A DNA stretch of 64,000 bases from Anaerolineae bacterium (GTDB lineage: Bacteria; Chloroflexota; Anaerolineae; Anaerolineales; Anaerolineaceae), in contig JABUFD010000001.1 in NCBI GenBank assembly GCA_013314735.1, positions 1,240,001-1,304,000 on the forward strand, written 5' to 3'. Position numbers and translations under genes: made by a program. The notes under the pieces were generated by a model, which saw nothing but the letters and a program-made list of their open reading frames with translations, made no database searches and was not told the DNA's origin. Below are positions 54,434 through 63,800 of the stretch, piece by piece. The number at the start of each line of letters is the position of its first letter. Position 1 is the stretch's first letter.

Positions 54434-55456
54434 TCACCGTTTGATGCTGAACCAGCCTTTGTGGTAACCAAACACTCCTGCGCCAACCAGCAGCAGGATA
54501 AGTAATACCAAAATCCAGGTTTGCTTTGGCATCTCCTGGGCGTTCCCAGTTTGCACTGTTGTTACAACCAGAGTTTCTGTGACGGCGATTTTCGTCGCAC
54601 GCAAGGTGGGTGTCACGCTCCTGGTCGGCAACGGCGTTGGCGACCCTGTAACGGTTGGTGCGGGTGTTGCAGTCGCAACGGGAGGATCAACAATATCGAC
54701 CAGCAATTTCTCCCCCGCATAAATCACCGGGTTGTTTGCATTCAGGTTATTTAAGCCGATCACGCGTTCTTCACTGACCCCGTATGCGGTCGCAATGGCC
54801 CATAATGTCTGCCCGTTCTTCACTTCGTGCCAGACGTATCCATCGGCATCGGGAGTCGACTGTACCACTTCAAAAATAAACTGGTTGATCCCCGGAATGG
54901 CAGTGCGGGTTGGCTCACCTGGTGCCAGGGTGGGCAGGTTCGGATCTTCTGTGGCGATCGGAGGATAAGGGTCAAATATTTGCTTGTAGACGGCATCAGG
55001 CATACGAATCATATCAAAACTGATATACACATAACCATTTTCACTGAGCGCAATCCCAGCGCCTGCCCAACCTTTGGACCAGGCCAGGATGGTATCTTTG
55101 TGCGGTTGGTCGTCCATCCACGTGTTAACTGCAATCTGGATCGGCCCCAAGGAAACATTCTCGGCAGTTACATTCGGCTGGGAACCATCTTCCCGGGTAT
55201 GGGTCAGTGACTGGATTTCAGCCATATACTCGGCATGCGATTGTGCCAGCTGCATCAAATCATCCCGCATCACATACGGTTCCAGACCAAATACTGCGCG
55301 GATGTCATTCATTGCGAAGAAGACATCTGCAGCCGAGTAATCCTGCGCATTCACAGTAAGCCGGCCATTTATGAAACCGAGTACCATTACAGTCAACAGT
55401 ACTATGCCACAAATGAAATTTTTTCGAGAGATGATATTTTTCATATATCGTTGCAT
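54434..55456 (-). CDS. Exported CAP-domain protein with LysM and C-terminal helix
   Basis: The 340-residue protein has an N-terminal signal helix (about 15-36), a CAP/SCP domain (about 40-165, 'YSAADVFFAMNDIRAVFG', 'DLMQLAQSHAEYMAE', 'LTHTREDGS', 'AENVSLG'), a LysM domain (about 203-250, 'VKNGQTLWAIATAYGV'), a Thr/Pro-rich linker, and a C-terminal transmembrane helix (about 312-331) with basic end. This places both domains outside and anchors the protein at its C-terminus. CAP proteins in bacteria are linked to cell-wall or lipid binding. A second ATG at codon 5 is possible as start. Confidence 0.86.
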   Translation of the reverse strand: MQRYMKNIISRKNFICGIVLLTVMVLGFINGRLTVNAQDYSAADVFFAMNDIRAVFGLEPYVMRDDLMQLAQSHAEYMAEIQSLTHTREDGSQPNVTAENVSLGPIQIAVNTWMDDQPHKDTILAWSKGWAGAGIALSENGYVYISFDMIRMPDAVYKQIFDPYPPIATEDPNLPTLAPGEPTRTAIPGINQFIFEVVQSTPDADGYVWHEVKNGQTLWAIATAYGVSEERVIGLNNLNANNPVIYAGEKLLVDIVDPPVATATPAPTVTGSPTPLPTRSVTPTLRATKIAVTETLVVTTVQTGNAQEMPKQTWILVLLILLLVGAGVFGYHKGWFSIKR

Positions 55457-55509
55457 CGCCTACAAACAACATTGGTACGATGCTTCGCACGAATTATAGG
55501 AGGTTAATC

Positions 55510-56676
55510 TTACCTGTGCAACCTTTCATATTCACGGAATACTTCAATTCCAAGCGGTTCCTCTACATCAATCCCACTGACATCCGACAATATTTTTGCG
55601 AATCCATCCTGCCTGATACAGGCCTGTAGTTCACCAGCAATTGGGTCATCTTCTGGATCGAAACAGTATCCAGCAGCAATTGCTTTTGCCAGCATCCGCG
55701 GCACGCCACCTGCTTGTTCCACCAGCCGTGCCGCACCTACCAGGCGATCATTTGGCGCTAATTTGCGGATAGGGTCACGCCCCAGCCGAAAGATCGTGTC
55801 ACCCAGGGCGCGATTGCGAAACCGTTCCAACAGGTCATCAACCATCGCTGCCAGGATGGCGCGTTCCTCTCCGTAGATCGCACTGATGGCAGTCATCGAT
55901 TCGTCCATTACCCCGCGGACAACAGAAAAAATGGTTGCATCACTCAATGCCTCGTACCCGAAGGTGTAGCCAGCCAGATAACCGAGATAACTCAAAGCCG
56001 CATGCCCGCAGTTATGTATGAACAGCTTCATTGCGGTATATGCTTCGAAGTGAATTTTTGGTTCCATGCTGGAAATGGCTGGTATCTCACCCTTGAACAT
56101 CGCACGAGCGACCGGTAGGTGTTTGTATGGCTCAACCAAAATCAATGTCGGGTCCTGTTCCCGCATATAAGGGCTCAAAGGAGGCACCATCCTTCCGATT
56201 ACGGTATCCACCATGCCGATAAAAGCATTGAAATAATCCCTGTCTTCGGTCTCAAGCTGTTGTTCGACCAAATCGTGAAAATGTGCTGCCGCACCATTCA
56301 AGTTTTCACAGATGATCAGGTTCAATGGCGTGTCGATTCCGCTTTGCTTTCTCGCCCGGACCCCCAGAGCGACCAGTGGTGCTATCATAGGAAGAACGCG
56401 TGCACCCACAGCAGTCGCGCCAATGGCTGACTCACAAAATATTCGCGCTACGGCATCCCTGTCAGAGGAATGGATAGCGGACACCGGGCCAACCGTGATA
56501 TTGGTTTCACCATTGTTATCAACCTCGCGAAGTATATAACTGTGTTCATGGTTGAGTTGATCAATCACTCGCTGATCGATATCGATAAAAATGACTTCAT
56601 AATCCGATTCAGACAACAACTGTCCAATAAAACCGCGGCCAATGTTCCCCGCGCCAAACATGATTGCCTTTTTCAT
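55510..56676 (-). CDS. mtlD: Mannitol-1-phosphate 5-dehydrogenase
   Basis: The ATG at 56676 is chosen because the protein then begins 'MKKAIMFGAGNIGRGFIG', the NAD-binding start of MtlD, giving 388 residues. Other hallmarks are 'LIICENLNGAA', 'FIGMVDTVIGRMVPP' (about 145-159) and 'KLFIHNCGHAALSYLGYLAG' with the catalytic Lys/Asn/His set (about 213-230). It oxidises mannitol 1-phosphate to fructose 6-phosphate. No mannitol PTS genes are adjacent. It is on the minus strand, just below the tRNA terminator. Confidence 0.92.
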   Translation of the reverse strand: MKKAIMFGAGNIGRGFIGQLLSESDYEVIFIDIDQRVIDQLNHEHSYILREVDNNGETNITVGPVSAIHSSDRDAVARIFCESAIGATAVGARVLPMIAPLVALGVRARKQSGIDTPLNLIICENLNGAAAHFHDLVEQQLETEDRDYFNAFIGMVDTVIGRMVPPLSPYMREQDPTLILVEPYKHLPVARAMFKGEIPAISSMEPKIHFEAYTAMKLFIHNCGHAALSYLGYLAGYTFGYEALSDATIFSVVRGVMDESMTAISAIYGEERAILAAMVDDLLERFRNRALGDTIFRLGRDPIRKLAPNDRLVGAARLVEQAGGVPRMLAKAIAAGYCFDPEDDPIAGELQACIRQDGFAKILSDVSGIDVEEPLGIEVFREYERLHR

Positions 56677-56745
56677 TGCATGCCATCCTTCATTCTGGGT
56701 TGACACCCATTATACGGGAGTTTCCGGTTTTTCTGGCAAAACAAA

Positions 56746-56772
56746 AAAAAGGACCATATCATGATCCTTTTT
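56746..56772 (-). terminator. Terminator of the tRNA-Leu gene
   Basis: An 8-bp stem (56746-56753 with 56765-56772) and an 8-base run of A on the plus strand (56743-56750), read as U on the minus strand, follow the tRNA 3' end by a few bases. Confidence 0.75.
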
Positions 56773-56775
56773 CGA

Positions 56776-56857
56776 TGCGCTTGGTGGGAGTCGAACCCAC
56801 ACGCCTCTCGGCACATGGCCCTCAACCATGCCTGTCTGCCAGTTCCAGCACAAGCGC
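56776..56857 (-). tRNA. tRNA-Leu (anticodon GAG)
   Basis: An 82-nt class II tRNA reads from 56857 to 56776 on the minus strand: acceptor stem GCGCTTG/CAAGCGC with discriminator A, anticodon stem CATGG/CCATG enclosing the loop TTGAGGG (anticodon GAG, for CUC/CUU), a long variable arm GCC-GAGA-GGC, and T arm GTGGG-TTCGACT-CCCAC. The 3' CCA is not encoded. It is transcribed from a consensus promoter 14 bp or so upstream and closed by a small terminator. Confidence 0.96.
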
Positions 56858-56878
56858 GTGGTGCTGATTGCAGAGCTT

Positions 56879-56906
56879 ATTATAAACGCCGCGGCCATGT
56901 TGTCAA
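56879..56906 (-). promoter_or_regulatory. Perfect-consensus sigma-70 promoter of tRNA-Leu
   Basis: On the minus strand TTGACA (plus 56901-56906) and TATAAT (plus 56879-56884) have a 16-bp spacer. The tRNA 5' end is about 22 bases downstream of the -10, leaving a leader of about 14-15 nt. Confidence 0.88.
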
Positions 56907-57024
56907 GTGCCCCCCTCATTTACCATCATTGGATATACCATTGGCAGGATGACCATTTGGACGGTTTCTCCCATGAAAATAAGGTAAAATCGTGATTAGG
57001 TTAATCAATATGGAGATGGCTAAT

Positions 57025-58017
57025 ATGAATATCATACTGGATGCGATGGGCACCGATACCTACCCTGAGCCAGAGATTCTGGGCGCACTCGCTTTTACCC
57101 GTGAAACTGGAATTAAGGTTACACTGGTTGGACAGGAGCAGTTGCTGCAACCGAAACTCGATCAATATCGAACAGGCTCCCCCCCGATCGAGATCGTTGA
57201 TGCCCCGGATGTGCTCGAGATGACCGACAAACCCGTGGAAGCTACCCGTAAAAAACCGGCAAACTCTATGGCAGTGGGTTTGAAACTGCTGGCGGACGGA
57301 AAGGGAGAAGCTTTTGTCACCATGGGGAATTCGGGAGCAGCTATGTTTAATGCGACACGCCTCCTCCGCGCAAGAGGTATCCGACCTGCGTTGGCAGTTC
57401 CACTGCCTTCCAAAACCGGCCGCTTTATTCTGATTGATAATGGGGCAAACGTAGAGTGTCGTCCCGAACATCTGGTTCATTTCGCCATTATGGGCAGCCT
57501 GTACGCTGAGAAGAACTTCGGGATTGCACAGCCGCGGGTTGGTTTACTGGCCAATGGTGAAGAAGAAGGCAAGGGAAATGATCTGGTCAAAGAAACGTTC
57601 CCGTTGCTTAAAAAAGAATCACGTATTCATTTTATTGGCAATATCGAACCAAAAGAAGCGTTCGCTGGTGAAGTGGACGTATTGGTTACAGATGGTTTCA
57701 CAGGCAATATCATCCTGAAGACCACGGAAGCTGTGGGGTTGACCATCTACGCCACCCTGAAAGAAGCGATGACATCAACAATCATTTCAACCCTGGGTGC
57801 TGCATTGGTCAAACCTTCCTTAAAACCACTTAAAACAATGCTGGATCCCAACGCGATTGGGGCAGCACCGCTTTTGGGCGTCAACGGCCTGGTTTTCATT
57901 GGTCACGGGCGCTCGGATGAATTTGCGGTTGCTGGCGCATTGGTGAATGCAAAGAAAATGGTAGAATCCGGCATACTCGATGCCATGCAGAAAACAATCT
58001 CAGAAATCATTCAATAA
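57025..58017 (+). CDS. plsX: Phosphate acyltransferase PlsX
   Basis: The ATG at 57025 (330 residues) gives the usual N-terminus 'MNIILDAMGTDTYPEPE'; ATGs 9 and 15 bases upstream and a GTG at 56992 are alternatives, but GGAG is best spaced for 57025. Other motifs are 'KPANSMAVGLKLLADGKGEAFVTMGNSGA' region (about 82-110), 'LANGEEEGKGNDLVKE' and 'VTDGFTGNIILKT' (about 224-236). PlsX turns acyl-ACP into acyl-phosphate for PlsY, the start of phospholipid synthesis. TTGGAC-17-TAAGGT upstream (56957-56985) may be its promoter. Confidence 0.93.
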   Translation: MNIILDAMGTDTYPEPEILGALAFTRETGIKVTLVGQEQLLQPKLDQYRTGSPPIEIVDAPDVLEMTDKPVEATRKKPANSMAVGLKLLADGKGEAFVTMGNSGAAMFNATRLLRARGIRPALAVPLPSKTGRFILIDNGANVECRPEHLVHFAIMGSLYAEKNFGIAQPRVGLLANGEEEGKGNDLVKETFPLLKKESRIHFIGNIEPKEAFAGEVDVLVTDGFTGNIILKTTEAVGLTIYATLKEAMTSTIISTLGAALVKPSLKPLKTMLDPNAIGAAPLLGVNGLVFIGHGRSDEFAVAGALVNAKKMVESGILDAMQKTISEIIQ

Positions 58018-58032
58018 GACAGGAAAATTACC

Positions 58033-58746
58033 GTGAATATTGTCAGCAATAAGAAAATGATCCGCAGTCGCAGCCTCATTGGACAGATAACCACCTTTGG
58101 CAGCCTTGCTGTTTTAGGTCTGGGGCTGTATCTATCATTTCAAGAGAACATGCTCAGCTGGGCTTTGCTCTCCCTCATCATCGGTTTCATCCTCTCGCAG
58201 GTGGGCATTTTCATTGGTGGCCGTTTTGGCCGATCTCCCCGCCCGGATGAGATCGTCACATCATCCTTGAAAGGCCTGGATGGTAAATACACACTCTACC
58301 ACTATGTTACAGCCACACCGCACTTGTTGGTTGGACCATCTGGCGTTTGGAATGTGTTTACCTACCACCAGGGCGGCACAATCAAGTACGATCCAAAAAA
58401 GGGACGCTGGGTGCAAAAGGGGGGCAATCTTTATTTGAAACTGTTTGCCCAGGAAAATCTGGGGCGTCCAGACCTGGATATCCAATCTTACAATAACGAC
58501 CTGCAGAAATTTCTCAAAAAGGTACTGCCGGACCAGTATGATAAGGTTGAGGTAAAGCCATTGTTATTATTCACCAATCCCAAGGTAAAGCTGGAAATTG
58601 AGAACTGCCCAGTCCCTTCACTCAAGCCGGATAAAGTTAAGGATTTTATGCGGCGCAATGCCAAAACAGATGCAGCTGATGTAGCAGTGATCAAGGCATT
58701 ACAGGCGGTCCTGCCTGCGGAAGATATCTTGCCAAAGAAAAAGTAG
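58033..58746 (+). CDS. Two-helix protein with a degenerate NERD-like domain
   Basis: The 237-residue protein has two transmembrane helices (about 17-36 and 41-62) and a soluble part that lines up with NERD (nuclease-related) domains: 'PDEIVTSSLKGLDGKYTLYH' region, then 'PHLLVGPSGVWNVFTYHQGGTI' region (about 95-116), and 'GNLYLKLFAQENLGRPDLDIQSYNNDL' region. At the places where active NERD proteins have Asp and Glu-x-Lys the residues are Pro, Phe and Tyr, so nuclease activity is unlikely. It follows plsX by 15 bp and is closed by a terminator. The function is unknown. Confidence 0.75.
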   Translation: MNIVSNKKMIRSRSLIGQITTFGSLAVLGLGLYLSFQENMLSWALLSLIIGFILSQVGIFIGGRFGRSPRPDEIVTSSLKGLDGKYTLYHYVTATPHLLVGPSGVWNVFTYHQGGTIKYDPKKGRWVQKGGNLYLKLFAQENLGRPDLDIQSYNNDLQKFLKKVLPDQYDKVEVKPLLLFTNPKVKLEIENCPVPSLKPDKVKDFMRRNAKTDAADVAVIKALQAVLPAEDILPKKK

Positions 58747-58763
58747 ATTCACCGGATAAAATG

Positions 58764-58797
58764 ATGGTGCTGACCGTATGCGGTCAGCACCATTTTT
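58764..58797 (+). terminator. Rho-independent terminator after the NERD-like gene
   Basis: A perfect 13-bp stem (58764-58776 with 58781-58793), a TATG loop and a run of T (58793-58797) lie about 18 bp beyond the stop and end the plsX operon. Confidence 0.92.
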
Positions 58798-58887
58798 ATG
58801 CGGGTATTGATCATCCGCGAATGGAAGGAGATTCTCCTTCCGACGGTATGATTATATCGCAAATCCTGTGCCTCCCGACGATTAAAC

Positions 58888-59403
58888 CTATCTGGCTACC
58901 CAATCTGGCAAATCGAATTCGGCTATGCGCAGCAGCTGCCTGTTGTCAAACCAACAGTGCCATCGTTTTGGTGGCTTTTCCACCACCAGTTCTGGCAGAA
59001 AATGGTGGATGTTAGCCACCACCTGGGATGAAGTCACCACCCGTTCCAACGGAAACCATGCCAGTTTGCCTTCGCTCGATGCCATTACCTTGCAATCCAA
59101 TCCAACCTGAGCAGTGTACAGGTAAAGCCCCCCAGGTGGAAAATACCAGCTTTCCCAACTCAACAACCCACCAAAACGGAATGTCTCAATCACCAAACCA
59201 CTTTCCTCCATGACTTCCCTTCGGCAGGCATCCAATGGTGTTTCACCAGGCTCGATATGCCCCCCCAGACCGTTCCACATTCCCAGGTTAGGTTCTTTTT
59301 CCCGCAAGAGCATTAATATATCATTCGCCCGTTGAACAAAACACAGGGTAAACCCGTACGCTGATGATGCCATGTCAACAGGAATCCGGCGTGGTTCACT
59401 CAT
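58888..59403 (-). CDS. Nudix hydrolase, MutT/8-oxo-dGTP-type
   Basis: The 171-residue protein has a complete Nudix box 'GGHIEPGETPLDACRREVMEESGL'-type (about 47-70) preceded by 'LMLLREKEPNLGMWNGLGG', and an insert with 'LLSWESWYFPPGGLYLYTA'. The pattern is close to MutT/YtkD-like and 'GHIEPGE' mutators acting on oxidised nucleotides. No ribosome-binding site is obvious before the ATG. It is the third Nudix gene in the window. Confidence 0.88.
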   Translation of the reverse strand: MSEPRRIPVDMASSAYGFTLCFVQRANDILMLLREKEPNLGMWNGLGGHIEPGETPLDACRREVMEESGLVIETFRFGGLLSWESWYFPPGGLYLYTAQVGLDCKVMASSEGKLAWFPLERVVTSSQVVANIHHFLPELVVEKPPKRWHCWFDNRQLLRIAEFDLPDWVAR

Positions 59404-59414
59404 AAAACTGACTC

Positions 59415-60116
59415 TTACTCAAAGAAAAATGGCGAATGAAGCGCCCGATTCATCCTGCTTTGCCGTCGCTTATCGTAAGCTACGGCGTGACGCTGAATCA
59501 CAAGGCGGTCAGGCAAAGACGTTAACAGGGTAAACCGGGCAAAATGGTCTTTTACCTCGCGTACGAAGGAATCGACTGAAGCTACATTGATCAACAATTT
59601 CTCGTTGAAAGACATCACATGTTCACGATGGTAATGGCCATAGGCAATCACTTCGGCCTCAATCGGGCCAAACACACGAATGAGGTCAGCACCATCAGGA
59701 TCTTGGCCATTGACCATGTCCCATAGATCTGCTGGATTGGAATGAAACAGGCACAACCGCCTGCCATCTTCCAAACGGACCGTTTCCATGATTGGGGCCT
59801 TGGCCAAAAGCTCCAGGTTTGCCGGAGAGACATTCGCTTTCATCCAGTCGTGTACCCGTAGAATTAATCCCGCTTTATCTTCCCCCAACACTTCCACCGG
59901 GACCAGGTCATCATCATGATTACCACGAATGATTTGAACATGGTGACGGTCAAGCAGATTCATAACTGCATCACCTCCGGAGTGCCCAAACAGGACATCT
60001 CCGAGGCAATAGATGTAGTCGATCAATGATTCACCAGAAAGGCGCTGAATCTCCAACATCACAGCTTCCAGGGCAACCAAATTTCCATGCACATCTGAAA
60101 ATAATGCAATCCGCAC
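59415..60116 (-). CDS. Metallophosphoesterase (calcineurin-like, YfcE-type)
   Basis: The start is a GTG at 60116, 6 bases after AGGAG. The 233-residue protein has the binuclear metal motifs 'FSDVHGN' (about 6-12), 'CLGDVLFG' (about 37-44), 'RGNHDDD' (about 64-70) and 'VIAYGHYHREHV' (about 158-169). It is a cytoplasmic phosphodiesterase or phosphatase of the YfcE/MJ0936 group. It ends 11 bp before the Nudix start and begins 15 bp after the PAP2 stop, so the three are probably one transcript. Confidence 0.9.
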   Translation of the reverse strand: MRIALFSDVHGNLVALEAVMLEIQRLSGESLIDYIYCLGDVLFGHSGGDAVMNLLDRHHVQIIRGNHDDDLVPVEVLGEDKAGLILRVHDWMKANVSPANLELLAKAPIMETVRLEDGRRLCLFHSNPADLWDMVNGQDPDGADLIRVFGPIEAEVIAYGHYHREHVMSFNEKLLINVASVDSFVREVKDHFARFTLLTSLPDRLVIQRHAVAYDKRRQSRMNRALHSPFFFE

Positions 60117-60131
60117 CCGTTGCTCCTCTCC

Positions 60132-60704
60132 CTAAAACGCGAATGGGATGTACGAATTCACCAATGGAATCAGAGTTGGCAGCCAAACAACCATGACGCC
60201 CCCCGAAATCAGCCCAATGACAACACCCGCGATTACATCAGACAGGTAATGTACACCAGTAATCACACGTGCCACGCATACCAGCGGTGCCCATAACAAT
60301 AACAGCAAGCTGAACCATAATGGAGCCACCGCCCAACTCACCACAGCGATGAGGACCATACGTGCGGCATGCCCCGACGGGAATGAGTGTGGGTCAGTGC
60401 TGCGGTAAATTTCACCCCAATCCCCATCCGGCCTTTTCCTGCGAATTAAGAACTTGATAGCCAGGACAATCACAGCTTCCAGCAACAGGCTGAAGGCAAG
60501 GACTCCACTCGCGCGATGCCAGGTTGGTGACAGCCAGATTCCTGCCAACCAGATCGGAAACAGAGCAGCCAGCCACCACCATGAATCACCGCTGTGTGCC
60601 AGAAAAACTGCCACATTCCACCATCGGCCTTGGCCAGGCTCTAGTCGCAAAGCGGCGCTTTTATCTACATCCCAATCAAGAATCTTCTTTACCCACGACT
60701 TCAA
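60132..60704 (-). CDS. PAP2-family membrane phosphatase
   Basis: A TTG at 60704 preceded by GAGGTG at suitable spacing starts a 190-residue protein with about five helices. The three PAP2 motifs are present: 'KFLIRRKRP' (about 88-96), 'FPSGHAARM' (about 112-120) and 'RVITGVHYLSDVIAGV' (about 150-165). It could dephosphorylate undecaprenyl diphosphate or phosphatidate on the outer face, consistent with an envelope role. Confidence 0.92.
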   Translation of the reverse strand: MKSWVKKILDWDVDKSAALRLEPGQGRWWNVAVFLAHSGDSWWWLAALFPIWLAGIWLSPTWHRASGVLAFSLLLEAVIVLAIKFLIRRKRPDGDWGEIYRSTDPHSFPSGHAARMVLIAVVSWAVAPLWFSLLLLLWAPLVCVARVITGVHYLSDVIAGVVIGLISGGVMVVWLPTLIPLVNSYIPFAF

Positions 60705-60782
60705 AAGTATTCACCTCGACAACTCGCCAAGTTGAAAGTATATCACAGCCCAGGCGGTTACAATTTTCAAATTCATCTCTGC

Positions 60783-60788
60783 TATAAT
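60783..60788 (+). promoter_or_regulatory. Candidate -10 element for the macroglobulin-like gene
   Basis: A consensus TATAAT lies about 35 bases before the ATG at 60824, with GGGGAG at 60806-60811. A weak TTACAA (60758-60763) is 19 bp upstream. Confidence 0.35.
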
Positions 60789-60823
60789 CATCACAATTGG
60801 TTTCCGGGGAGTTATGCTCCAGA

Positions 60824-63800
60824 ATGGCAGGCAAACCCAAAAAAAAAATGTACAATCGCATCATTGAAATGAACTATCTATCAACCAACAAGAAACCGGG
60901 ATTTCGTCAGCTTCTGCCAGAATGCTTCCCCCTGTGGATTCTGTTTCTCTCTCTTTTCATCATCACGGGGTGCATTGGTCAGCCACAGCTGGAATCAACC
61001 CCGGAGGTAGTCAATACAGCAAGCCCAACGGCTACAACGCTCCCACCAACACCAACCCTGCCGCCCTTTGCCCCCACTGTGTTAAGCATTACGCCCCGGC
61101 AAGACAGTACGGTTCCCTTGAATTCCCCTTTTCTATTACGGTTCAATCAGCCTATGGATGTTGACAGTGTGGAACAAGGGTTCAGCTTCGCACCGGATGT
61201 CGGTGGAACAATCACCTGGCTGGATGATTCCACAATGGAATTTGTACCTGACATTCCACTTCAAATGTCAGGTCATTACACCATAACGCTTGCCAATAGT
61301 ATAAAAAGCAAGCTGGGTACCTCCGCTGGTGCAGGGCAATCGTTTAACTTTTCAACAGTAGGTCCCCTTGAAATCACCCAGTTTTCACCAGATAACAATG
61401 CTATCGATGTCGATACCTCAGCAGCCATTTGGGTAGCCTTCAACCAACCCATTGTTGACCTATCGCATGAAAACAACCCAGAGGCATTTGCCATTTCACC
61501 CGAAGTACCTGGCATCGGCCGTTGGGCAGGAGAGAGCATTTACATTTTTTATCCTGCCTCACCCATGCTGGGATCCACGCAATATACTGTTCAGGTGAAT
61601 CAATCACTGACTGCATCCTCCGGGGCATTTTTCATACAGCAACCCAAAAATTTCGAATTCAGCACCACATCACCGCAGTTGATTGGCATCAATCCGCCCC
61701 AGGCATCGGAGCTGGAAGGGCAACCCACCATCTCTATCCAATTTAACCAGGCAATGTCGCCAGAGTCTGTGGAGAGCGCCTTGAGCTTGGTGGATTCACA
61801 TGGGACAGCAACAGCAGTAAACACGGACTGGTCGCAGGAGGACACCCTGTTGCTGGTAACCCCAGTGGATGATTTGACTCGAGGAAGCACATATACCCTT
61901 GCCATTAATACATCAGCGAAAAGTAAAGGCGGCATATCGATCAATGATGAGATACTGGTCTATTACGCCACAGTTCCACTGTTGACCGTAGATGAGTTAC
62001 CCAATCCTTCACTCGAAATCCGCCACGATGGTTATGCTGAACTTACCTTTCAATTTAACCTTTCCCTGGAACCGGGGCAGGATTTTAACGGCCTGATCGA
62101 CATCCGGCCTTACACGCCAGATAACCTCCAGGCTGAGCTCTCTGAAGATGGTAAGAAACTGACGTATAGCGGTTACTTCCGACCGGCAACCTTTTTTTCA
62201 TACGCCATTTCCCCCGATCTTAAAGATGCCTGGGGAAAAACATTGGGAAGCGGGATATTCAAACGATTCGCAACCACCACGCCTCCCACAACCCTGAAAA
62301 TCGATGCCCTGGAAAATGACTTCCCGTTTCTATTTATTCCGATTCAAGATATCAGCATTCCGGCGGAAACCACAAATATCCGACGTGTCGATTTTCAATC
62401 AGCACCCATTTCTGTCGAAGAGTTTTCCATGCTGGCTGATGCGGATCAGGCGACCCGCAGTGCGTGGCAGCCAACGTTTGATCGCACCTGGCACAGGATC
62501 ATTTCTCCGTACCTCATTAATGCCGCCCTCCCAACGGAACTTTCACTGGCACCTGCAAACCAGTCACTAGATCCGGGTTTGTATTATTTCACCATCAATT
62601 CAACAGAATTTAAAGACGATCGCCCCCCGATCGTACTGCTGGCAGCCGTGGCTCAAAGCCACCTGGCCATTAAGTATAATGCAGGAGAAATGTTGATCTG
62701 GGCCGTGGATATGGTGAATAATGAAACCATATCCAATGCTCCCATCGTCCTGTATGACAGCAATGGTCAAATCATCAATGGCGGATCAACAGATGCGCGT
62801 GGTATTCTGAAGCTGGACAAACCTCAAGCCTATTCCGAACAATCTCGCTTTTACATAATGATGCACCAACCCGGGCACCCATTGTTTGGTTTTGCCATGA
62901 CGGATGATCAGAAAATGGTTGTCAACGAATCCGCCCAACTCATGGTGCCGCCTGCAACCGGGATGCTTCTGACCGATAAACCGGTTTATTTGCCTGGCGA
63001 AAATATCAAATTTGAAGTTCTTTTTTCTCCCGACACAATATCCTCTCTGCCAGAATTGATCGAAGTTCAATTGGCACTGGAGTCTCAGGAGGGCTTGCTT
63101 CCCATCCAGAGTGTTTATCTCGAAGATATCGAATCCGCTTCTGTACGCAGCAACCTGCAAATTCCCGAAGGTCTACCGCCTGGCAATTACCATCTTGGGG
63201 TTGTCACATTACCGATCTCTCGGACAATTCCCATCGGAACCGCATTCGACACATCGGCTTTGTTATCTGTGGAGATGGATACCTCTGAATCCCTGACCTT
63301 TGCAAACCCACTCACAGGAGCAGTGTTCTTGCGCTACCCGTTTGGCGCCCCGATTGCGGATATACCTATTTCATGGCAGGCTTCTGCATCTCTTTCAAAT
63401 TCGGGTGATACGCCTGGCAGAACAGCCGAGGCAGGCTTGCAGAATTTCGATCCAAATGCCACCCCAAAGGGAGGTGAATTTTTCCTCGCCGCTGGAACTT
63501 GTTTCTCTGACCAATATGGCAAGTGTGATATCGATCTGCCAAGCCTGCTTGCTGATTCGAGATTTAACTCTTCCTACACCTATTCATTGATCCTGTCAGC
63601 CACGGCTGAAATCGACAGCGCCGATGCAATGATCACTACCACCAGAACCATAGAAATTCATCCGGATAATTTTTTGATCGAAATAATACAGGAAGAATGG
63701 GGTGGAGAGGCTGGCGTGGAACAGGGTTTTGAAATCCGAACTTTCGATTATGCCGGAAACATACTTACGAACATTGCACTGGAGGCTTCCTTTCAGCATG

